A stretch of DNA of 8,145 nt. Origin: an uncultured Rhodocyclaceae bacterium (GTDB lineage: Bacteria; Pseudomonadota; Gammaproteobacteria; Burkholderiales; Rhodocyclaceae). Location of the stretch: assembly GCA_937892345.1 (NCBI GenBank), contig CALAGF010000262.1, forward strand, positions 1-8,145. Reading direction: 5' to 3'. Of the stretch, positions 1 through 5,261 are shown piece after piece. The translations under genes and the position numbers were made by a program. Each line of letters begins with the position of its first letter. Within the stretch, counting starts at the first letter, position 1. The notes below the pieces were generated by a model. The model did no database searches and was not told where the DNA came from. It saw only the letters and a program-made list of their open reading frames with translations.

Positions 1-173
1 TTGCCCGAGAGTTCGGCCTCTTTGGCGCTCCAGTCAATGGGCTTGAACTCCACTTCCACACCCAGGCGCTTGGCCGCTTCGCGGGCCATGTCGATGTCAA
101 AGCCGACCAGCTCGTTTTTCTCGTTGCGAAAGCCCATGGGAGGGAAGTTGTCGTCCAGACCCACCACGATCTT
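1..173 (-). CDS. Amino-acid ABC transporter substrate-binding protein, internal fragment
   Basis: Read on the minus strand from about base 173 down to base 1, the frame gives KIVVGLDDNFPPMGF, then VGFDIDMAREAAKRLGVEVEF and IDWSAKEAELSG. This is the start of the first lobe of family-3 periplasmic binding proteins (SBP_bac_3), which capture polar or other amino acids for an ABC importer. The DDNFPPMGF and GFDIDMA blocks are the family's usual N-terminal signatures. The signal peptide that should precede KIVVG is absent, because the sequence changes into relA on the other strand at about 168-179. The C-terminal three quarters lie beyond the left edge. No ligand can be inferred. The family call is firm. 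Its true genomic position next to relA is doubtful, because both genes are broken at the same point. Confidence 0.8.
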
Positions 174-182
174 GGCCACCGC
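160..182. other. Chimeric junction between binding-protein fragment and relA
   Basis: Left of about 173, only the minus strand makes sense (binding protein). Right of about 168, only the plus strand does (RelA, DLGHRC onward). The bases gatcttggccac (168-179) read acceptably in both, as AKI on the minus strand and DLGH on the plus strand, so they could be the microhomology at which two unrelated sequences were joined. No transposase, inverted repeat or target duplication is visible. An assembly chimera is the simplest explanation; a real rearrangement remains possible. Confidence 0.6.
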
Positions 183-1061
183 TGCCGGGGTGCCAAAGTG
201 GGCGGCCATCTGGTGCCGCTCAACACCCAACTCGAAACCGGGCAGCAAGTTGAAGTGCTGACAGCCAAGTTGGGCGGGCCGTCGCGTGACTGGCTGAATC
301 CAGCCCAAGGCTATATTCATACCAAGAGCGCACGGGTCAAGGTGCGGACCTGGTTTGCCAATCTTGCCCTGGAGGAGACGCTTTCCGAGGGGCGGGCGCT
401 GGTGGTCAAGGAATTGCAGCGTGCCGGACAGACGGGTGCGAATATCGAGGAACTGTCGCACAAACTTGGTTTTACCAAGGCTGACGACATGTACATCGCG
501 GCGGCGCGAGGTGATCTCAATCTGCGCCAGTTCCAGACAACGGCGCGCGGCGGCGATCTGCTGGCCGAAACGCTGGCGCCGGATGAAGTCGTGGCTCGGC
601 CGAGCAAGCCGGTTGAAGGCAATCAAGGCATCCTGATTGTGGGTGTCGACAAATTGCTGACCCAATTGGCTCGCTGTTGCAAACCGGCGCCACCGGATGA
701 GATTCAGGGTTTCATCACGCGCGGCAAGGGAATTTCCATCCACCGCATGGATTGTTCCAACTTTTCCAATCTGGCGGCGCTGCATCCGGAGCGGGTGATC
801 GAGACCGATTGGGGCGTTCAGACGACGGGCGTTTTTGCCTGCGATATCGTTGTGGATGCGCACGACCGGCAAGGCTTGCTGCGGGATATTTCGGAAGTTT
901 TTACCCGCGAGCGCCTCAACGTGGTCGGGGTGAACACTCAGTCCAAGCAGGGCAAGGCACACATGAGTTTCACCGTCGAGATTTCAAATCTTCAACATTT
1001 GCAACGCACGCTGACGTTGATTCACGACGTTGAGGGCGTCGTCGGCGTTCGTCGCGCCTGA
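168..1061 (+). CDS. relA: RelA (p)ppGpp synthetase, C-terminal part only (5' truncated)
   Basis: RelA is the ribosome-associated stringent-response enzyme that makes (p)ppGpp from GTP/GDP and ATP. The visible 297 residues begin inside the TGS domain (DLGHRCRGAKV, then LVPLNTQLETGQQVEV, then GGPSRDWLNPAQGY). They continue through the helical region, the zinc-finger/RIS segment (ARCCKP with the Cys pair at 675-680, GKGISIHRMDC near 735-755) and a C-terminal ACT domain (about 837-1058) ending VGVRRA and TGA. The CCKPAPPDEIQGFITRGKG wording fits RelA rather than SpoT. By comparison with the roughly 740-residue family, about 400 N-terminal residues, including the pseudo-hydrolase and synthetase domains, are missing. 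The frame stays open to base 3, but upstream of about 165 it no longer resembles RelA. A GTG at 198 is an internal codon, not a credible start. It converges on the TlpA-like gene with a 9-base gap and no hairpin between them. Confidence 0.93.
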   Translation, partial: DLGHRCRGAKVGGHLVPLNTQLETGQQVEVLTAKLGGPSRDWLNPAQGYIHTKSARVKVRTWFANLALEETLSEGRALVVKELQRAGQTGANIEELSHKLGFTKADDMYIAAARGDLNLRQFQTTARGGDLLAETLAPDEVVARPSKPVEGNQGILIVGVDKLLTQLARCCKPAPPDEIQGFITRGKGISIHRMDCSNFSNLAALHPERVIETDWGVQTTGVFACDIVVDAHDRQGLLRDISEVFTRERLNVVGVNTQSKQGKAHMSFTVEISNLQHLQRTLTLIHDVEGVVGVRRA

Positions 1062-1070
1062 GGCACAGCT

Positions 1071-1562
1071 TCAGCGTTTCAGCAGATTGGCCGCGGCGGC
1101 GTCAAGATCGCGTTGCTGCAGGCGACCGAGTTTCTGCTCGATGATGTTCCCGTGGCTGTCGATGAACACCGTGAAAGGCAGGCCGCCCCGGGCGTTGCCC
1201 AAGGCTTTCATCAACGGTAAACCCTGTTCCCGGGCCAGAAATACCGGGTAGGTCATCTCGTAGGCTTTGACGAAGTCGCGTACTGCGTCGGCATCATCTT
1301 CAATCCCGATCCCCAGCACTTCGATGCGGCCTTGGTGTTTTTTGCGGAAAGCGGCCAGTTCCGGGATCTCGGCGCGGCAGGGTGGGCACCAGCGCGCCCA
1401 GAAGTTCACGACCAGTGGTTTGCCCTTGTAGCTCGACAGGGCAACCGGCTTGTTGTCCGGGTTGCTCAGCGTGCTGGCGAACAGCGCATCAGCGGGTGCG
1501 TCGGCATGGGCGGTCGACAGGCAAACAAGGGCAAAAATCAGGCTGCGGAATAGGTGCTTCAC
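1071..1562 (-). CDS. TlpA-like periplasmic thiol-disulfide thioredoxin
   Basis: This is a 163-residue protein with a signal peptide (basic start MKHLFR, hydrophobic 8-17, likely cleavage after AHA near residue 20), followed by a thioredoxin fold of the TlpA/ResA/AhpC-TSA type. The active site WCPPC is at residues 58-62 within VVNFWARWCPPC, and the cis-proline loop is GGLPFTVFID (Pro129). Both catalytic cysteines are present, so an active periplasmic reductase is expected. TlpA relatives reduce apocytochrome c or the cysteines of Sco and CuA; the divergently placed SCO and PCu(A)C genes favour the latter here, which is inference. The start is GTG at 1560-1562, because no in-frame ATG lies upstream. 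The ribosome site is weak (a GGA 8 to 10 bases upstream). An extended -10 (TGCTAATAT on the minus strand, 1591-1599) and a palindrome farther out could drive it. Confidence 0.9.
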   Translation of the reverse strand: MKHLFRSLIFALVCLSTAHADAPADALFASTLSNPDNKPVALSSYKGKPLVVNFWARWCPPCRAEIPELAAFRKKHQGRIEVLGIGIEDDADAVRDFVKAYEMTYPVFLAREQGLPLMKALGNARGGLPFTVFIDSHGNIIEQKLGRLQQRDLDAAAANLLKR

Positions 1563-1590
1563 GGTGATGTCCAGTCTTGGAATGGCGAGA

Positions 1591-1599
1591 ATATTAGCA
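1591..1599 (-). promoter_or_regulatory. Candidate extended -10 promoter for the TlpA-like gene
   Basis: Read on the minus strand, the bases are TGC-TAATAT, a TGn extended -10 with five of six matches to TATAAT, about 30 bases upstream of the GTG start. No good -35 lies 16 to 18 bases further out, as is common for extended -10 promoters that depend on an activator. The centre of the palindrome at 1634 would fall about 50 bases upstream of the expected transcription start, a usual activator position. Confidence 0.4.
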
Positions 1600-1624
1600 T
1601 CCAGTCAAAAGAGTGCAGTCCAGT

Positions 1625-1643
1625 CTGCGACAATTTGTCGCAG
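1625..1643. promoter_or_regulatory. RegA/PrrA-type operator (19-bp perfect palindrome)
   Basis: The sequence CTGCGACAATTTGTCGCAG has 9-base perfect arms around a single central T (1634). It contains GCGAC-N5-GTCGC, the form reported for DNA sites of the RegA/PrrA/ActR/RegR family. The one-base centre makes a stable RNA hairpin unlikely, so a dimeric protein site is favoured. It lies 63 bases from the TlpA-like start and 92 bases from the copper operon's GTG. A near-copy (16 of 19 identical) sits upstream of regB in this window. Assignment to RegA is inference from the match and from the regulator being encoded nearby. Confidence 0.7.
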
Positions 1644-1734
1644 GGAGCGTTCAGCGGGGTGTGAAACAATGCTTTTCATTGGCGGAGGCCACACTGCTGG
1701 ATCACAATGCGGCCTTTGCCCTTCTGGAATCTTC

Positions 1735-2205
1735 GTGAATAAAAAGATACTCATCGACTTGATCGGCTTGCTGCTTATCGCGCTGATCGTGGTGATCGGC
1801 TACAAGCTGTCGCCGCTGTTGCTGCCTAAAAGCGATGTAAGCGTGACGCCAGACGCCACCTGCGACCTGCAGCAAAAACCCTGTGCGGTCGCCCTGCCTG
1901 GCGGCGGGGAAGTGCAGCTTTCCTTCGGCAGCTTGCCGGTGCCGCTGGTCAAGGCTTTTCCGGTGACTGTACGCCTTCAGGGCGTGGTGACGGATCGCGT
2001 CGAGATTGATTTTTCCGGGGTCGACATGAGCATGGGCTTCAATCGTCCGCAATTGGCACAACAGGCGCCCGGTGTGTTTTCCGGCGAAGCGACCCTGCCG
2101 GTTTGTGTGACCGGCCGCATGGTCTGGCAGGCGACTGTCCTGATAGAACAAGGCCGGCAAAGAATTGCGCTGCCTTTCCGTTTTGTGACCGGTGAGGCGC
2201 ACTGA
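1735..2205 (+). CDS. Membrane-anchored protein of unknown function, first gene of copper-chaperone operon
   Basis: This is a 156-residue protein with one N-terminal membrane segment directly after VNKK (residues 5-22), then an exported domain rich in beta strands. Visible landmarks are a Cys pair (CDLQQKPC, 43 and 50), a DMSMGFNRPQL block (97-107, with Met98 and Met100), LPVCVTGRMVWQA (121-133, with Cys124 and Met129) and a hydrophobic C-terminal strand. The layout recalls FixH/YtkA-type Ig-like domains, and similar proteins sit beside SCO1 genes in other proteobacteria as far as I recall, but I cannot name a function. The Met and Cys residues could bind copper (inference). I chose GTG at 1735 because it places the charged N-terminus right before the membrane helix. 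An in-frame ATG at 1669 would add 22 residues of poor character, and longer in-frame extensions are not credible. The stop TGA abuts the ATG of the SCO gene, implying coupled translation. Confidence 0.75.
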   Translation: MNKKILIDLIGLLLIALIVVIGYKLSPLLLPKSDVSVTPDATCDLQQKPCAVALPGGGEVQLSFGSLPVPLVKAFPVTVRLQGVVTDRVEIDFSGVDMSMGFNRPQLAQQAPGVFSGEATLPVCVTGRMVWQATVLIEQGRQRIALPFRFVTGEAH

Positions 2206-2808
2206 ATGTCTGAACGACTTCTTGCAGTCATTGCCGCGCTGCTGGCGCTCTTGCTGGTTGGCGTTTTCCTCTTCTGGCAACCGGACAACAGGCTCAGCGA
2301 GCAGCCGGTCGCCACCTTGCCTCCCGGTGGCGATTTCACCCTGACTTCCGCCGATGGCCGTATTGCACTGGCGGATTACCGGGGGAAGTTCACGCTGGTT
2401 TATTTTGGCTACACCTACTGTCCTGACATCTGCCCGACCTCGCTGACGGCCACGGCAGGGGGACTGCAAATGCTGAGTGCCGAAGAACGTGCCCGGCTTG
2501 CCATGTTCTTCGTCTCCGTGGATCCCAAACGCGACACCCCGGAGCGCCTCAAGGAGTACGCCAGGTTTTTTGATCCGATGATCGTCGGGATGACCGGTAC
2601 TTCGGCTGAGATTGCCGAAGTGGCGGCGCGTTACGGTGTTTTCTACTCGGAGCAGCCGGTTGCGACGGCCGGAGACGGCTATGTCGTCGACCACTCAGCC
2701 GATACCTATTTGATCGGCAAGGACGGCCAGTTGCTGGCACGCATTGCCCATGCAACCCCGCCGGACAAGGTCGCCGCCCTGATCCGGCAATATTTGAACC
2801 AACCCTGA
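2206..2808 (+). CDS. SCO1/SenC/PrrC family copper chaperone
   Basis: This is a 200-residue protein with an uncleaved N-terminal anchor (residues 5-24) and a thioredoxin-fold SCO domain facing the periplasm. The Cu-binding residues are all present: CPDIC with Cys72 and Cys76 (within YTYCPDICPTS), and the distal His163 in VVDHSADTYLI. FVSVDPKRDTPERLKEY (102-118) is the other family hallmark. SCO proteins deliver copper to the CuA site of cytochrome c oxidase, or keep its cysteines reduced; PrrC/SenC in Rhodobacter is encoded between the RegB and RegA genes. Its ATG follows the previous stop immediately, with GTGAGG as ribosome site 8 bases upstream. The downstream PCu(A)C gene starts 11 bases after the stop. 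No oxidase subunit is in the window, so the client enzyme is unknown. Confidence 0.93.
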   Translation: MSERLLAVIAALLALLLVGVFLFWQPDNRLSEQPVATLPPGGDFTLTSADGRIALADYRGKFTLVYFGYTYCPDICPTSLTATAGGLQMLSAEERARLAMFFVSVDPKRDTPERLKEYARFFDPMIVGMTGTSAEIAEVAARYGVFYSEQPVATAGDGYVVDHSADTYLIGKDGQLLARIAHATPPDKVAALIRQYLNQP

Positions 2809-2819
2809 AGGAGTTCTCG

Positions 2820-3287
2820 ATGAAGCGTCTTTCCCTGATTTTTGCTGGCTTGAGCCTGTCGACCGCTGTATTTGCCGGTGCCGCCGATCAGATCGTCGTG
2901 CAGGAGCCCTATGTTCGCCTGGCGCCACCGAACGCGCCGGCCACCGGTGCCTTCATGGTCATTCGCAACACCGGCAGCAGCGATGTAAAAGTGCTGAAAG
3001 CTGACAATCCGGCCTCGCGAGTGACTGAGCTGCACACCCATACCAATGAAAATGGTGTCATGAAAATGCGTCCGGTGCCGGCCATTGACGTGCCGGCCAA
3101 AGGCCAGGCCGTGCTCCAGCCGGGCGGCCTGCACGTAATGCTGATCGACATGAAGGCGCCGCTCAAAGAAGGCGAGATCGTGCCGATTACCCTGGGTTTT
3201 GACGACGGTAGCAGCAAGCAGGTGGAGGCCAAGGTGGTGCGCCAGGTGCCGGCCGGCAACATGCCGATGATGCAGCACGCACACTGA
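2820..3287 (+). CDS. PCu(A)C periplasmic copper(I) chaperone
   Basis: This is a 155-residue secreted protein with a signal peptide ending near VFA-GA (about residue 19). It has the complete H-x10-M-x21-HxM copper motif of the PCu(A)C family (formerly DUF461): His72, Met83, His105 and Met107, with exact spacing. Family members carry Cu(I) to the CuA site or pass it to SCO. The extreme C-terminus, GNMPMMQHAH, adds a Met/His-rich tail that may bind a second copper (inference). The start is set by an excellent AAGGAG at 2808-2813, 6 bases before ATG, overlapping the SCO stop codon. It is the last gene of the operon, followed about 30 bases later by a strong terminator. Confidence 0.93.
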   Translation: MKRLSLIFAGLSLSTAVFAGAADQIVVQEPYVRLAPPNAPATGAFMVIRNTGSSDVKVLKADNPASRVTELHTHTNENGVMKMRPVPAIDVPAKGQAVLQPGGLHVMLIDMKAPLKEGEIVPITLGFDDGSSKQVEAKVVRQVPAGNMPMMQHAH

Positions 3288-3317
3288 GTTTCCGCTTCTG
3301 CATCCGCTGCCCTGTTC

Positions 3318-3349
3318 AAGGCGACCCTGTTAGTCAGGGTCGCCTTTTT
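3318..3349 (+). terminator. Rho-independent terminator of the copper-chaperone operon
   Basis: There is a perfect 12-bp stem (AAGGCGACCCTG at 3318-3329, pairing with CAGGGTCGCCTT at 3335-3346) around the loop TTAGT. The T-run continues to 3349. It begins 30 bases after the PCu(A)C stop and lies before the antiporter gene, so it separates the two transcription units. Confidence 0.92.
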
Positions 3350-3380
3350 CGTTGACTTGTTCAATGGCTCGAGCGGGCTT

Positions 3381-3389
3381 TGTTATCAT
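3381..3389 (+). promoter_or_regulatory. Candidate extended -10 promoter for the antiporter gene
   Basis: The bases TGT-TATCAT form a TGn extended -10 (five of six to TATAAT) 45 bases before the antiporter ATG and just downstream of the operon terminator. The only fair -35 in the usual range is a poor one (TTCAAT at 3360-3365, 18-base gap). A better-looking TTGACT at 3352 is too far away. Confidence 0.4.
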
Positions 3390-3434
3390 CGAATTGCGTT
3401 CCCAGCCCCGTTGATCCGAAGCCCTTAAAAAAAC

Positions 3435-4700
3435 ATGCTTGCCGCTGCCTCCACCCCAGAGATTCTCGCCTCAGTCATTTTCCTGATTGCCCTGCTGCAT
3501 ACCTTCTCGACCAAGTATTTCGCCGAGCTGGCGCATATCAGTCCCCGTCATTCCGGCTTGTGGCATTTGCTGGCTGAGGTGGAAGTGGTTTTTGGTTTCT
3601 GGGCTTTTGTGCTGGTTGCCGCACTGCTGGTCGTGACCGGCAAGGATGCTGCGGTCGACTACATGGAAGGGCGAAATTTTACCGAGCCGATGTTTGTGTT
3701 CGTGATCATGGTGATCGCAGCCAGCCGTCCCATCCTGTACAGCGTGATCAATCTGGTCCGGATGATTGCCGGCATGATTCCGGTCAACCGCTCGATTGCC
3801 GTGTTTTTTCTCTGCCTGTCGCTGGTGCCGCTCCTGGGTTCATTTATTACCGAACCTGCAGCCATGACGCTCGCTGCCTTGATGCTGCGTGACCGCTATT
3901 TTCAATACCAGATTTCCAATCGCCTCAAGTACGCCACACTGGGCGTGCTGTTCGTGAATATTTCAATCGGCGGCACGCTCACCCACTATGCCGCGCCGCC
4001 GGTTTTGATGGTGGCAGCCAAGTGGCAATGGGACAGCGTATTCATGTTCTCCAATTTTGGCTGGAAGGCGGCGATTGCCGTTTTTTTCAACGCCATCGTA
4101 CTGACTTGGTACTTCCGCAAGGAAATTGCTGAAAAGGGTCGGGTTGAAGCCGGCACGGGCGCGTTCCAGATGCCTGTGAGTGTGGCATCGATTCATCTGG
4201 CCTTTTTGGTGGGCGTGGTGGTCTTTGCACACCATGCTGCCATTTTCATGGGGCTTTTCCTCCTTTTTCTCGGGTTTACCGAAGCATACAAGGCGTATCA
4301 GGATCGCCTGATCCTGCGTGAAGGACTGCTGGTGGCTTTCTTCCTGGCTGGACTGGTGGTGCTGGGTGGCTTGCAGCAATGGTGGCTGCAGACAGCCTTG
4401 CTCGGTGTGGAACCGAATGTGCTCTATTTTCTGGCGATAGCCCTGACCGCCATTACCGATAATGCAGCACTGACTTATCTGGCATCCCTGGTTGAAGGGG
4501 TGTCGGCAGAATTTCAATATGCCATCGTGGCGGGTGCAGTGACCGGCGGGGGCCTGACCATCATCGCCAATGCACCGAACCCGGCGGGTGCCTCGATTTT
4601 GAAATCCTGCTTTGATGATGAGGCCATCAGTCCGCTGGGCTTGTTGATGTCTGCCTTGCTGCCCACGGCCATCGCCATGATTGCCTTCAAGGTGCTCTGA
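3435..4700 (+). CDS. Putative Na+/H+ antiporter, multi-pass membrane protein
   Basis: This is a 421-residue, almost wholly hydrophobic inner-membrane protein with about 11 to 12 helices. It matches the 'putative Na+/H+ antiporter' family (Na_H_antiport type, as far as I recall PF07399), related in style to the ion-transporter superfamily that includes NhaD and ArsB. Two halves carry similar signatures: FITEPAAMTLAA (137-148) with GGTLTHYAAPPVLM (179-192), and AITDNAALTYLA (339-350) with GGGLTIIANAPNPAG (371-385). This is the expected inverted structural repeat, with Glu140 and Asp342 as candidate ion-binding acids. Substrate and direction are not proven by sequence. The ATG at 3435 has no clear Shine-Dalgarno, only an A-rich ttaaaaaaac leader, and an in-frame stop just upstream (TAA) excludes a longer form. 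It converges on the response regulator gene with 18 bases between stops. Confidence 0.8.
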   Translation: MLAAASTPEILASVIFLIALLHTFSTKYFAELAHISPRHSGLWHLLAEVEVVFGFWAFVLVAALLVVTGKDAAVDYMEGRNFTEPMFVFVIMVIAASRPILYSVINLVRMIAGMIPVNRSIAVFFLCLSLVPLLGSFITEPAAMTLAALMLRDRYFQYQISNRLKYATLGVLFVNISIGGTLTHYAAPPVLMVAAKWQWDSVFMFSNFGWKAAIAVFFNAIVLTWYFRKEIAEKGRVEAGTGAFQMPVSVASIHLAFLVGVVVFAHHAAIFMGLFLLFLGFTEAYKAYQDRLILREGLLVAFFLAGLVVLGGLQQWWLQTALLGVEPNVLYFLAIALTAITDNAALTYLASLVEGVSAEFQYAIVAGAVTGGGLTIIANAPNPAGASILKSCFDDEAISPLGLLMSALLPTAIAMIAFKVL

Positions 4701-4718
4701 AGCCCTCGGCGAAAACGC

Positions 4719-5261
4719 TTAGCCGCGTACCGGGCGTTTGGCCAATTTGCGCTGCAGGGTGCGGCGATGCATCTTCAGCGCCCGGGCCGTGGCCGAGATA
4801 TTGCCGTCGTACTCGGCGAGGATGCGCTGGATATGTTCCCATTCCAGCCGGTCGACCGAAAGCGGCTCGTCCGGCATCTCATCATCGGTTTCGCTCGCCA
4901 TGTCGTCAAAGGCCGCAAGAATGGCCTCGATTTCGACCGGTTTGGCCAGATATTGCGTTGCCCCCCGCTTGACCGCTTCTACCGCGGTGGCAATGCTGGC
5001 GTAGCCAGTCAATACGACAATCCGGCAATCCGGGTTGATGGCCAGCAGTTCCGGGATCAGCGCCAGTCCGGAACTGCCATCCAGATTCAGATCAAGCACG
5101 ATGCGCTCACAAGCCCGTTCGGCTGCCATGCGCAGGCCGTCATCGCCGTTCAACGCGCCACAGGCCGGATGGCCGCGGCGTTCCAGCGTCCGTACCAAGA
5201 TGGCATTGAATGCCGAGTCATCATCAATGACCAGAATCGGGGCGATGGCGGGTGCGTTCAT
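4719..5261 (-). CDS. regA: RegA/PrrA/ActR/RoxR-type redox response regulator
   Basis: This is a 180-residue regulator. Its receiver domain has acidic residues 13-15 (VIDDDSAF), phospho-acceptor Asp57 (IVLDLNLDGSSG), Thr85 (VVLTGYASIATAVEAVKRGA) and Lys107 (LAKP). A short acidic linker (about 120-135) leads to a Fis-type helix-turn-helix whose wording, WEHIQRILAEYDGN, then ARALKMHRRTLQRKLAKR (141-176), is nearly diagnostic of the RegA family. RegA activates or represses respiration, carbon and nitrogen fixation and oxidase genes in response to the RegB redox sensor. Its ATG overlaps the kinase stop in an ATGA, so the pair is translationally coupled. Two DNA sites of RegA type lie in this window. 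The symbol follows the Rhodobacter naming; prrA, actR and roxR are used for the same family. Confidence 0.95.
   Translation of the reverse strand: MNAPAIAPILVIDDDSAFNAILVRTLERRGHPACGALNGDDGLRMAAERACERIVLDLNLDGSSGLALIPELLAINPDCRIVVLTGYASIATAVEAVKRGATQYLAKPVEIEAILAAFDDMASETDDEMPDEPLSVDRLEWEHIQRILAEYDGNISATARALKMHRRTLQRKLAKRPVRG

Larger units (their letters stand above)
1563..1734. promoter_or_regulatory. Divergent regulatory region between thioredoxin and copper-chaperone operon
   Basis: This stretch separates the minus-strand TlpA-like gene from the plus-strand operon and must carry promoters for both. It contains the 19-bp palindrome at 1625-1643 and an extended -10 for the minus strand. A weaker plus-strand candidate is TGA-AACAAT at 1662-1670. 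CCAGTC occurs three times (1571, 1601, 1620) in the same orientation without regular spacing. An ATG at 1669 is in frame with the downstream gene, so the extent of untranslated sequence on that side depends on which start is used. Confidence 0.6.

Noticed and set aside
1571..1625. Three direct copies of CCAGTC in the divergent region
   Set aside because: Spacing is irregular (30 and 19 bases) and six-base repeats at this count are not convincing as a regulator array.
1702..2694. Long minus-strand open frame (330 codons) opposite the unknown gene and the SCO gene
   Set aside because: It is antisense to two genes with clear family or operon support; its product is rich in Arg, Gln and His without recognisable domains, typical of a GC-rich shadow frame.
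3352..3357. TTGACT as a -35 box for the antiporter gene
   Set aside because: The gap to the TATCAT hexamer at 3384 is 26 bases, too long for a sigma-70 promoter.
3963..4517. Minus-strand open frame inside the antiporter gene
   Set aside because: The sense strand encodes a well-formed membrane protein with conserved motifs; the antisense product is Gln/His-rich and featureless.
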